A DNA stretch of 64,000 bases from Polytrichum commune (taxonomy: Eukaryota > Streptophyta > Polytrichopsida > Polytrichales > Polytrichaceae). This document shows positions 32,501 through 43,200 of the stretch, in pieces. The notes under the pieces are model-generated. The model saw only the letters and a program-made list of their open reading frames with translations. It did no database searches and was not told where the DNA came from. The stretch lies in the NCBI GenBank assembly GCA_950295325.1, contig OX485807.1:41572440-41636439 (forward strand). The letters run 5' to 3'. Position numbers and translations under genes: made by a program. Numbering within the stretch: position 1 is the first letter of the stretch; each line of letters opens with the position of its first letter.

Positions 32501-34415
32501 TTAAATCTTGCAGATGTTTGTACATCGGAACCTTCCAAAAGACTTACATTTTTGTGCAAATTGAACATACATTTTTCTAAATGCGTCCTTTAGAGATGAA
32601 ACTCGAGCTCCATGTAAACGGCTGATCTCAATTGCCCTTTCTAATGACTCTTGTATGATTGTTATAATGCAAGTATCTGGCTCCATGTCTTCTATTGTGT
32701 CGTCCTTGTTTGTAACTTCTTCTATTTGGGTTGTTTCCTCATTGAAAAGTGATGTTGATAAATTTGCGCACAAGACAGCCTCTTGAAAATCATGTTAAAA
32801 AGCTTTAGCAATGTCACATTGTTCCCATCCAATTTGTATCATTCGTTTTTTGTGAATGCTAAGCCAAGCCTCATACAACCATGAACATAGGAGAGGTTTT
32901 AAAACACTTAGCTTAGAATCAAGCTTGATGTTTTTCTCCTCCCCTGAATCTAATTGTTGAGATATTTGATTCATGCTCCATTTGTCGTATTGGTTCCGAA
33001 AGGCATGCTTGAAAGGTCGTTGGAGGATAACATCTGCTGGCTGTAGAACAATTGTGCACTTGGCAGGAACAAATATTGTTTTCACTAAGGGATGAGTCAA
33101 TTTCAACCATGTAAAAAACGTTGTAGAGGTATGAACAGACCAGCAGTCAATCAACCAAATAAGAGGAGTATGGATGGGGAGTCCAAAAATCTCTATTTGT
33201 TTGAGTATGTAGGGTTGAAGTATCTCTTCAACAAATGCCTTGCAAGAGTCAAGATTGGACCAATGGTTGCTAGTGTGTGATGTGTCACCCAGCTTCTTCA
33301 CACGTTTTCCGACCTAGGTTCATAGGAGGTAAACTCCTACTTGTTGTTCCTGTGAAAATGACTTGAAAAGGTAAGATGTTACCCGATAATGAAGATGAAA
33401 CCACTACTGTAACTTGTTTTTTGTTTTTAATTCCAATCATAGCCACATGTTTAGATTTTTTCTCTTTCCAAATTTTTGTTCTACCTGTTGGAACAAGATG
33501 GAGTCCGGTCTGATCTATGTTTACCACTAACTCACATGGGACATTGTAGCACTTAACCAAATAGGCTATTCGCACGGCTATCCATTGGGTCATCCTCAAA
33601 CCTTGTAGCTCCCAATCTTTTGGTAATTTGTTTGCTGCTGTAGTAGCTTTTCTAAAAGACTAATTTAACTCGTTTCTAGCAAATGCCCTCACCCAACTAA
33701 GTGATACCTTGAATGAAGTTGAGCTTTTTTGAACAAATAGATCTGGAGCCCTCTTTTGAATAAAGGGGATGATGAGATTGCGGATTGATCTTGCATAGAG
33801 AGGTTGTCCCGCCTTCCTATGTGCATGTAGCATCTCAATGATAGCTTCCTTTAATTCTTGATGATTGGATAGAATAGGACAATGTTGGTTTCCTCCATGG
33901 AAATGAAAAGATCATTTATCTACATACTTCTTGTAAGTATATTTGAGTTCTCATGTAGATGTAAACCACTCATACATACTGCTTCTAGCAAGCTTCTCGT
34001 AAGTGTCATAGCTCTCTTCCGGTTTCTTGTACATCATCTTCAAGTACTTGCATGTATTGTTGATGTTTCTATGTTTTCTAATAACAACATAAATGGGATC
34101 CCAAAGAGAAGGCTTAAACCAATTAGTGTAATGACCCCTAACCTTGAGCTTTTTGGAAGTTGGCTCTTCTTCTTCTACTTTAGGAGTCAACAACGTTGCC
34201 TCCAATGTGCCTCGTGGCCTTCCAACTGGACGCTTCACCACTTCTACTTGCAAAGCCGCTTCCTCATCCATCTTAGTCTTTAGAGTCTCAAAATCACATG
34301 CCACTGACTGTTGCATCTCTTCTTTGGAAAGTGACATGAAAATACTACTCAAAGTCTTTGACTTTGTCATTTTGACTTGAGCTAAAAGCTCAAACAAGCA
34401 AAGCAACGGGAACAC
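32501..34415 (-). pseudogene. Degenerate pogo/Jerky-type DDE transposase
   Basis: The N-terminal piece (34415-33951) has an AT-hook-like KRPVGRPRGT and a following helix-turn-helix-like segment. A middle piece (33599-33285) carries NIDQTGLHLVPTGR, the first catalytic Asp. The next piece (33301-32795) carries LIWLIDCWSVH, the second Asp, and VLQPADVILQRPFK, the third. A last piece (32773-32501) is an acidic/basic tail. Order and motifs match DDE superfamily (Tigger, Jerky, pogo) transposases, which cut and paste at TA. It is dead: an in-frame stop lies between the first two pieces near 33660, and the frame changes between the first and second catalytic Asp. Confidence 0.85.
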
Positions 34416-35301
34416 TCAAAATTTCACCAAACTCACTTCAAAGCTTAAACACATGAAAAGAGTGTTCAAAGGAGCCTCAAACCCTGATTAGGGTAAGTAG
34501 GTTTAGGTTAAGTTCAACTAAGCGGTCACCTCTTCTGCAATTAGGTTAAAAAACATCAAATTTTAAGGCATTTGAATATTTTTTAGAATGAGAAAACATT
34601 CATTTGTAATAATTGAATAAATTTCACATGTACATTCTTACTTATAGCCGATTTAAAAAAAAATTGTAGCAAAAATTGAAATTTTATTTATTTTTCTTTT
34701 TTTAGCCGAATGCAATTTTTCCACTTTAATTAATTATTCGGCTAACATGTGTCGAACTAGCTATGAACCTACGGTATCCTAGGTTCAGTAATCAATAATG
34801 GTGAGAAGACCTATAAAGTAGAGCATGCTAAAACCATTGCCCCACCCAAAACCAACACCCTAAATCTTGCACAATAAGTACAAATTGAAGATTGATGAAT
34901 GTTCACTACCTTAACATCATGCTCCCATGTTGGATTTGGGTCATCTACCAATAAAACTTTGAACCATGCATACGAAATTCGGTCTAGACATGCATGCTTT
35001 GGTGCATTGGAACCCCCTATCAATTGCTAGTGATGCTCATTTTAAAAAATCATAATTTGTAAAATATATACACTCAATGCTTAAAGTGACAACTTTAGCA
35101 TCATTTGCAATATGATCAAAGAAGAGAAAACATCACTTGATGATGAATAAGACATTCACATGAACTCCAAAAAATATGAGAATAATTACTACTCAACTTG
35201 GATTTACCAATCATGCTTTTGTGCTTATTGCATGTTTAATATCCTAGTAGAAGTGGAATCAAAGCTAAAGAATTTGCTTTAGGCCCACTTACCTTGACCG
35301 A

Positions 35302-36193
35302 GAGCAACTCCTATGTTGTGTGGAAATGATTATCTCGATAATCATCTTTCTATGTTTTTTGGGGCAAGACCACATGCCCATTCCCCCCACAAAGCAACAT
35401 ATGTGTTCCAAATTCTTTAAACATGCTAATTATGAACTAGATAACCAACAAGAGTGTGGTTAACTTGCGGTGGGAGTGGCAAGTCATTAACCTACTCGGG
35501 ATGGTTATCAATGATAACTAATCCACTCATGGGAAAATTTTGAAAATCATATTTGATATCGCATAGCCTTCATGAATGAGAAATTGTGAGAAGTGTTGAT
35601 AATCAATATGCTTTAGATGAGCAATCAATTATGGAGGGAGAGGCAACCCTTTCCCATCCTCAATTCTTGAAGGTCAAAGGACTTTAGAGAGTCGTTTGTC
35701 CCTCATTAAATTGGTGGACAATGAAGATTAATAATATAAAAAGTAGATGTACACAACAATAATATGGAACCTATATTTTAATGGTATGTGGTTAGGTGTG
35801 GATCTAAGAACGGACACCAAAAGGCATGTGTTTAAGAGATTATACTATGTGCTCAATATATGCTAACCATTTTAAGCTCAATAGTCAACATGATTGTGGA
35901 GGACTTATATAACCACTTAATGAGCATAAGAATCTTCACTTTGATGATGACTTAAATATTCATATGAGCTCCGAAAATAATGAGGCAAATGGCTACATGC
36001 ACAATTTGGATTTGCTTGTCATCTCACACTAATTGCATGTTTCAATATCCCATGAGAAGTGTATGCAGTGAGAAAAGTACCCAACATCTACCTTATGGAC
36101 TTTATGTGTGAGATGAGGATGCAACACTCGCCCAAAAACTCTCAAAGGCAATTATGTAGAGGGTCAGTTTACAGTGATCGCAGGGATTGCTCT
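35302..36193. mobile_element. Enlarged family C element carrying a family T insertion
   Basis: The left end AGAGCAACTCCTATG at 35302 and the right end ACAGTGATCGCAGGGATTGCTCT near 36193 are inverted relative to each other and resemble the 6768-7154 element (GAGCATCTCCTATGGTCACTGT). GGAGGGAGAGGCAACC inside also matches family C remnants elsewhere. A family T copy lies within. The element starts directly after another family T end at 35295. Confidence 0.55.
35738..36095 (-). mobile_element. Family T element nested in family C
   Basis: Well preserved internal blocks: GGTATGTGGTTAGG, GGTGTGGATCTAAGAACGG, ACACCAAAAGGCATGTGTTT, CATATGAGCTCCGAAAA, GAGGCAAATGGCTAC, ending ACATCTACCTTA. Confidence 0.75.
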
Positions 36194-36475
36194 GAAGTCA
36201 AGTGATTCACCACCGTAACCTAGTTTTCCGGTGCACCTCAATGCAACGGAAATGCATTCCCAAACCCAAAAGCTCGAGAGAAAGCTCAAACCCAAAGAGG
36301 ACCAGAAGGGGGGCCTCTCATCAAAACGCACACTTGAAGTTAAGCAAGCGCATGGAAGAGTTACAAGAGCAAGAAATTAAGTTAAGTTATTGCTCTTCAA
36401 CTCTTCTCTCTGGGGCTACTAAACTCGCTCCAGAAAAAGGAAGGCCTTCTGTCACAATTCCACTCAGAGTCCACC

Positions 36476-37265
36476 ATGCTCATCAAATGCGTCCCTCTAG
36501 GTACACCACTCACCTGATCGCAGCCAAAAAACAATTCGCTCTACTCTAATAGCGATGTGTAGATTTTCTGTTTGAGTAATGGGCTATGAGGGAATGGTAC
36601 CGAAGTGTTTGATGTATGGGGGTTGAGTATCAAGTGGTTGAAATTGGGTGGAGTGCTGACGGTTGTGAAGGATATGTATGTTTGCTTTGCTTTGCTTTGT
36701 AACGATGGGTTGATTTTCATTTTTGAGTGATGGTCGATGGAGGGAGTAGTATTGAAGAGTTTGATGGAGGGGGGTTGAGTATCGAGTAGTTGAATTTAGG
36801 TGTAGAGCTGATGATTGTGAAGGAAATGTGCATGTGTGATTGTGAAGGATGTGTGTGTGTAAGTGTATGTGTCATAGAGAAGGATGTGTGTGCAAATATG
36901 TACGGGTGATTGTGAAGGATATGTGTGTGTATGTATATGTACCAGATATTGGCCATTGGGTGAACCCGGCTGAGCGATGGGTGGCCGCGAGCCGGGTCTA
37001 TCCAATGGCCATTATCTAATGTAATTTCCATCAGAAAGAGATTTTTGCACATCATTTAAATTTTCGTAGACAATCTATTGAACCATATGATTATTTTCTG
37101 AGTGAGGTGGATGTGTTTAGATGTGTGGTTCACCCTAAAAAAATTCAGGTGGAGGGCATAATCTCTTGCTGATGGAAATTACTTTGTGTATGCGTTTGTG
37201 TGTGCATGTGTATGTGTGGTTGTGAAGGATATGTGTGTGGTTGTAAAGGATGTGTGATAGTGAAG

Positions 37266-37299
<34 letters not shown>

Positions 37300-40200
37300 T
37301 TGCTTGACAGGGGCGGGGCAGGATGTGGGGAAGAGTTGTGTGATCGTGACTGTGGGAGGCAAAAACATTATGTTTGACTGCGGTATGCACATGGGCTACC
37401 AGGATGAGCGACGATTTCCAGACTTCTCCTTTATTTCAAAGTCAGGGGATTTCACCCATGCCATCGACTGCGTCATCATCACCCACTTGTATGTCATTAT
37501 CACCCCTCTTTGTGTGTGTCCTCTTTTCCATCCTGCAAGTACCTTACCTACCCACAGCCCGATATGACCGCAGGGGCAAATCCATTTTCAGCTAGTGTGA
37601 GTAGAAAGGCAGTTGTAGCTCAAATTGTGCACAACACATGGCCAATAATCTGAATCTGCACAGAGAAAAAATTTCTTAGGGCTTTCTTCTGCACATGGAA
37701 CCAATCTTGTCCAGCAATTTGGCTGAATTTGGATATCGATGTGCACCGTTCAGATTAAGTCTCTCCATTCTCCATTCTGTGTGCAGTACCAAACATGTTG
37801 TGGGTAATGTCTTTGCTTTGAGTATATGAAACTTTGCATGTGTGTGCACTGCCAGTAATTTGAATGTGCACAGACCATAATATTCCTAGGGCTTGCCTCT
37901 GCACATGGAACCAGTTTTCTCAAGCAATTTGGCTGAATCTGGATATGTGAGGTGCGCCGCTTAGATTATGTCTCTACATACTCTCTTTTTGCAAGAGATT
38001 CAGTGTGACAATAGTACCAAACATGTTGTGGCCAAGGTGTTTGGTATGAGAGTACAGAACTTTTCCTGTGTTAATGTACAATGGGGGTTTTGTGCACACA
38101 GCCAGTAATATGAATGTGCACAAACCAAAATATCTTTGGGGCTTTCTTCTGCACATGGAACCAATCTTGTCAAGCACTTTGGCTGATTTTGGATATGCGA
38201 GGTGCACTGCTTAGACTAAGTCTTTTAATTCTCTGTTTGCAAGAAATTTGTTGTGACGATAGTACTATATATGTTGTGGGCAAGGTGTTGAGTTTGAGAG
38301 TATAAAAGTTTTCATGTGTCAATGTCCAATGAGGTTTTGTTGTGCATACAGCCATTTGGATCACATTGGAGCTCTTCCTTATTTTACCGAGGTGTGCGGC
38401 TATGAAGGACCCATATACATGACAGTAAGTCGCAGAACTATGTGAGAAGGAAGTTCTTCCATATTGATGTACATGTTGAATTCATAAGATTACAGTTGGG
38501 GTTTTACATTTCACTCAACTAAGTGGATCTGGGCTTTTTCTGTTGATTGTTTGTACTCGGCAGTATCCAACGAAAGCGTTGGCACCTCTGATGCTTGAAG
38601 ACTACCGCAAGGTTATGGTAGAGAGGAAAGGGGAGCAGGAGCAGTTCAGCGTCCTGCATATCCAGAAGTGCATGAAGAAGGGTGCGTATTTTTTTTAAGA
38701 CATTTGTTACTTCGAGTAATTTATACTTGAGAGGATGCTGACCAACATAACTATGAAATTCTGCAACTGAAAACACAGAGCTTGAGCTTCTTACATGAAT
38801 TAAATAGGACGTGTTGTCAGACCATAAGGGTTTTGGGTTTAGCAATTGACAGCACATGGGAGAGGGTTTTACAGTGACTGCAGTTGACCTACGCCAGACG
38901 ATAAAAGTATGTGATGATCTTCACATCAGGGCATATTATGCTGGCCATGTAATTTCTCAACTTCTACTGGTTCTTGAAAATTGTGCTTTTTTATTCATTC
39001 ATCTGAAACTAGGGTTGCTGTTCGATTTATCCTTTGAGGTTGATGTGTTGGAATCCACACCAAATAGTCCTATTAGTGTGGCTGGAAAATCAATGTGGAA
39101 TAATTAATGTGGGCTACTCAAATTATCTAGTGAGAGTGGAAATAATGTGGGTCCAAGACCCCAGGTCTTCCCTGAAGTCTTCCTAGGGACTTTTGAAAAC
39201 TTGGGAAAGTATTAGTACAAGGACAAAAGTAGCATAAAAGAAAATATTCACCCACATCGATTTCCTAGAAAAACAATCAATATGGATCATGCTAATTTAA
39301 AACTGTGGGTTGAAAATTAATGTGGGTCGTAAAGAATTCTGTGGCCACACTAATAGGACTATTTAGTGTGATAATGGAGTCAATCATCCATCTGATGAAT
39401 TTGCACTGATTGTAAGACAGGTACTTGGAGCAGCAATGTTCTGGGTTAAGGCCGGAGATGATACTGTTGTATACACAGGAGACTATAACATGACTCCAGA
39501 TCGCCACCTTGGTGCCGCCCAGATAGATCGCTTGGAACCTGATCTCCTTATTACCGAGTAAGATTCATTCTCTGGTCTGTCATTTTAAATTTATAAGCTT
39601 AAGAGAGAGCAATCAAAGTCGAAAAAATGTGAATCGGGATGGCAGGCACATGTGTACATCAAATTGCTTGAAATTCTCCTCACCTTTCTCAGGTCGACAT
39701 ATGCAACCACTGTTCGGGATTCCAAACGAGCTCGTGAGCGTGATTTTCTAAAAGCAGTAAGTTCCCAGAGAATATTTTTGGTTCAGTGGTTTGTATTTGT
39801 GGCTTTGGGGAGTTAAATTTGTGGCTGTCACTTGATGAAACACCTGTTTTGATTGCGGTGACCAAACTGAATGAGAAGATTTCTTTGGCAGGTACACAAG
39901 TGTGTTGCTGCTGGGGGCAAGGTGTTAATACCTGTATTTGCACTTGGCAGAGCTCAGGTAGTTACTTCTTACCTAAATTCTTTAGGTTTTCAGGACCCGC
40001 AAATTTGCTTGTCCACACTGCTTGCATTTTGGTTACCTGAAAATATTTATTTTGGGATCTTCAAGCAGCAAAGGAAACTTATATTCGGGTAGTGCTTATG
40101 TTTGTTTACCATGTTGGTTTGTTGAGTTAATGACATCGAATGTTTTGTTGTGCTATGGGTTATGTCTGTTGTTATTTGTGCTTGCCACACTGGGGCTGAA

Positions 40201-43200
40201 GTGTGGCCTTATATGATCAGGAATTATGTATCCTGCTCGATGAATATTGGGAGCGGATGAATCTTGAAATGCCTATCTATATTTCTGCAGGTACCAATCG
40301 ACCTTTGGATCCCTTGACTTTTTCCCAGAATTAAGTTCTTTCTCTAGCTTTCAAAAATGTGTATTAACGTCAGCCCAACCTTCTGCCCTACTGCAATGAA
40401 TTTTTTTTGTGCTACTAATGTTTCATCTGGGGTTGATTTCAGGGTTAACTATGCAGGCAAATGTTTACTACAAACTTTTGATTAGCTGGACCAACCAAAA
40501 AGTCAAAGACACCTATGTAACCCGTAACACATTTGATTTTAAACATGGTATGGACGTTTTCTCATTTGTGAGCTCTTAACACCTTTTGAAATTTTAAGTG
40601 CTTTGTAGTCCTTACAACATGTAGTTAAATGGTATTTATTGGAGTTAGAAGCTGAAATGGAGGAAGAATTTTCTTCTGCTCTCACACTTCTCCTTTTGGT
40701 GTTTCAACTAAGGGGCACTTCCTCATGAATGGTGGTGGTTGTGGGGACAGTATTACCCTTTGAGCGCTCAAAAATTGATGCACCAGGACCATGTGTGTTG
40801 TTTGCAACACCTGGAATGCTTAGTGGGGGCCTGTCACTCGAGGTTTTCAAGCATTGGGCTCCTTCAGAGGCAAACATGATCATTTTGCCAGGGTGGGTGG
40901 ATATTTTCAAACTCCCAACTTGTAATTTAATTTGTTCTTTTGTTCCTAGCAACAGAGCAACCAGATATCTTGATCAATAGAATTTAAAGTGATGCCAAGA
41001 AAAGGGAAGTCTACTTTTGTGTCCTGCACCTACATTCAACCTTTCTTTGTATGCGGTCTGACATGAAATAGGTGGTTGTTATAGAGAATTTTGTGTGAAT
41101 TGTTAACAAAATTCACATGTCTTGACGTAGCTTTCTTGTTTATTTAAAGTGCTAACATGGATAAAATAGGTTACTAGCTGTTGATGTTGGAAACCCTTAT
41201 GTGTCAGGTGAATGTGTGATCTTAGAGGGTGTCAAAAAAGAAAGGAAAGGAAACATTGGTGTATTTTCACTATGTGAATTTGAGCCCATTTGCCCTATAA
41301 TGAGGATGTCGATTGGCAAACTCAGGGAATGGGAACAGGTATTGTATTGCAGGAACTGTTGGAAGTAAGCTTATGTCTGGAAAACCCACAAAAATTGACC
41401 TCGACAAACGCACCCAACTGGATGTTCGTTGCCAGGTCAGCATAAAATCATCAGTCTTCCATTTCGCTTGTATTGAACACAATTTCATACAGTTATCAGC
41501 AATATTTAATTTCAGTAAGATGCTCTTTTGTGGTGTACAATTGCTCAAAATGTATACAAATGACTACACATTAAGCTTACGACAATCTTTGCCATCACTC
41601 GTGTTAGTGTCTGTCTTTCCTCGACTATTTTTTTATGATAGTTTGTAATGCCTGCAGATTCAACACTTGTCATTCAGTGCCCATACAGACGCCAAGGGCA
41701 TACTGGATCTTGTCAAGCATGTGGCACCAAAAAATGTTGTTCTGGTCCATGGAGAGAAGCCAAAAATGGCCATTCTGAAGAAAAAAATCTCCTCTGATCT
41801 GGGTACAACTTCCTCTCTTGATTATTGGCTTGGAAACTGTCTATGCAAAAACTGTATTTGTGGTGAAGATATGTTGGTTTATTTCATTGAGAGTGCTGAG
41901 CAACTGGCTTTTAGAATGGTTTAATCCCCAAGACTTGTATTTGAACTACCTACGTCCATTTTGAGTTTAATTGTGTCAATAGCAACCCTATCTCAGAAAT
42001 TAAGTCATTCATCAAGTCAACTATTTAAATTGGTTGAATACATTAATGCAACTGAAGATTTGTGTTCAAGTACATGACCTGGGTGCCCTTGGATGCAAAT
42101 ACATAATTATTATATTCATTGTCAAAGTCACATATTACCATATTTTCATTTTCTCTTTCAGATGGAGAAAGTTTATTTAGTACAACATCTTATCATAAAA
42201 ATAAAAATAAAAATGAAAATGAAAATATTATAATGGCATTGATTATCAATTTATACTAAGTATATGTTCGCATCTAAAGGCACCCAGGTCATGTATTGAA
42301 CCCGAATTTTCAATTGCATTCAGGTATTCAACTGATTAAAGAAGTGTACTTGATGGATTGTTTATTCATAGATAGGGTCACTTTTGACACAATGTGCTTA
42401 AAATAGAAATAGGTAGTTCAAATACAGGTGTTTTTGCATGGAGAGGCTCAGACTGGACCTCTTGGACACTTAAGAGTTAAGGAGATAGGCATAGGGGCTC
42501 TCAATGAAACATACGTTTAACTTCATTTGCCTCACAGAATGTGAAATTGTTATTTCAGGTATTCCTTGTCACGATCCTGCAAACCTGGAGACAGTGGAGA
42601 TCGAATCTCGGTGTTCTGTGAAAGTTGACGTTTCGAAGCAATTCCTTAAAGGTCATTTAAAAAGTCCCATCCTGCAATGGCTATCAGAAGCTCCCTCACA
42701 AGACAAGGATAATCAAGAGGGTGACATTGTAGCATCACTTGACTTCTCTCAGCTGCAGACAGTTGATGATCAACACCTACGTCTCCCGAAAATGAAAGAT
42801 AGGATTCCAGTAAGTGGTTTTGTTGTAATGGAGGACTCATCAAAGATCAAAGTGATACATCCGAATGAAATCTCATCTGTACTAGGGGTGACTGAGCATC
42901 ACATGAGTTTCTCATGTCTATGCCCCATCTACCCAGCTGCCAGTATCGAAGAAGAAGAGCGAGATGTTGCAACACGGGTGACATCCCCAGAAATATCAAA
43001 TGTCAGAAAGGATGATGAGATGCAAACTCTTGTGGACATGGAAGTGAGTTATTCTGCCAGCTCCACCCAAAACTTAAGAGTAGTGTTATTGTGATGATGA
43101 ACTTATCCTCTTATTAATTGGCTTTCTGTTTCTTTTTTGGGACCAAAGTTGCATACTGTTCCCACCCACAAAACCCAAATATCAATCAAGTCTTTATTGG

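Larger units (their letters stand above)
31561..34774 (-). mobile_element. Tc1/mariner-pogo-type DNA transposon, 3.2 kb
   Basis: The ends are inverted repeats of 26 bp with three mismatches, starting CCGTAGGTTCATAGCT at 31561 and the mirror AGCTATGAACCTACGG ending at 34774. Both are flanked by TA (31559-31560 and 34775-34776), the target duplication expected for this superfamily. The transposase reads on the minus strand and is broken. The remaining interior includes a GGA/TCC-rich minisatellite and noncoding sequence. A perfect insertion site inside a family T element dates it after that element. Confidence 0.9.
31423..35295 (-). mobile_element. Family T element split by a pogo-type transposon
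   Basis: Left part 31423-31560 carries GAGTGGTGTG, GGTGTGGATCTAAGAA and ends GCTCAATATCTATTGACTA. Right part from 34775 resumes TATCCTAGGTTCAGTAATCAA. Removing 31561-34774 and one TA restores the family order in which a stretch like CTATTAACCATTCTAGGCTCAA occurs. The right part later shows CATGAACTCC, CTTATTGCATGTTT and an end GGCCCACTTACCTT. It also contains unrelated sequence at about 34812-35090. Confidence 0.75.

Noticed and set aside
36202-36549. 115-codon frame over the CPSF73-II start
   Set aside because: Basic, low-complexity, in a different phase from MLIKCVPLG; the family N-terminus supports the short exon.
37260-37300. GT run next to the exon 2 acceptor of CPSF73-II as a regulatory element
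   Set aside because: A simple microsatellite; an effect on splicing is possible but nothing in the sequence shows it.
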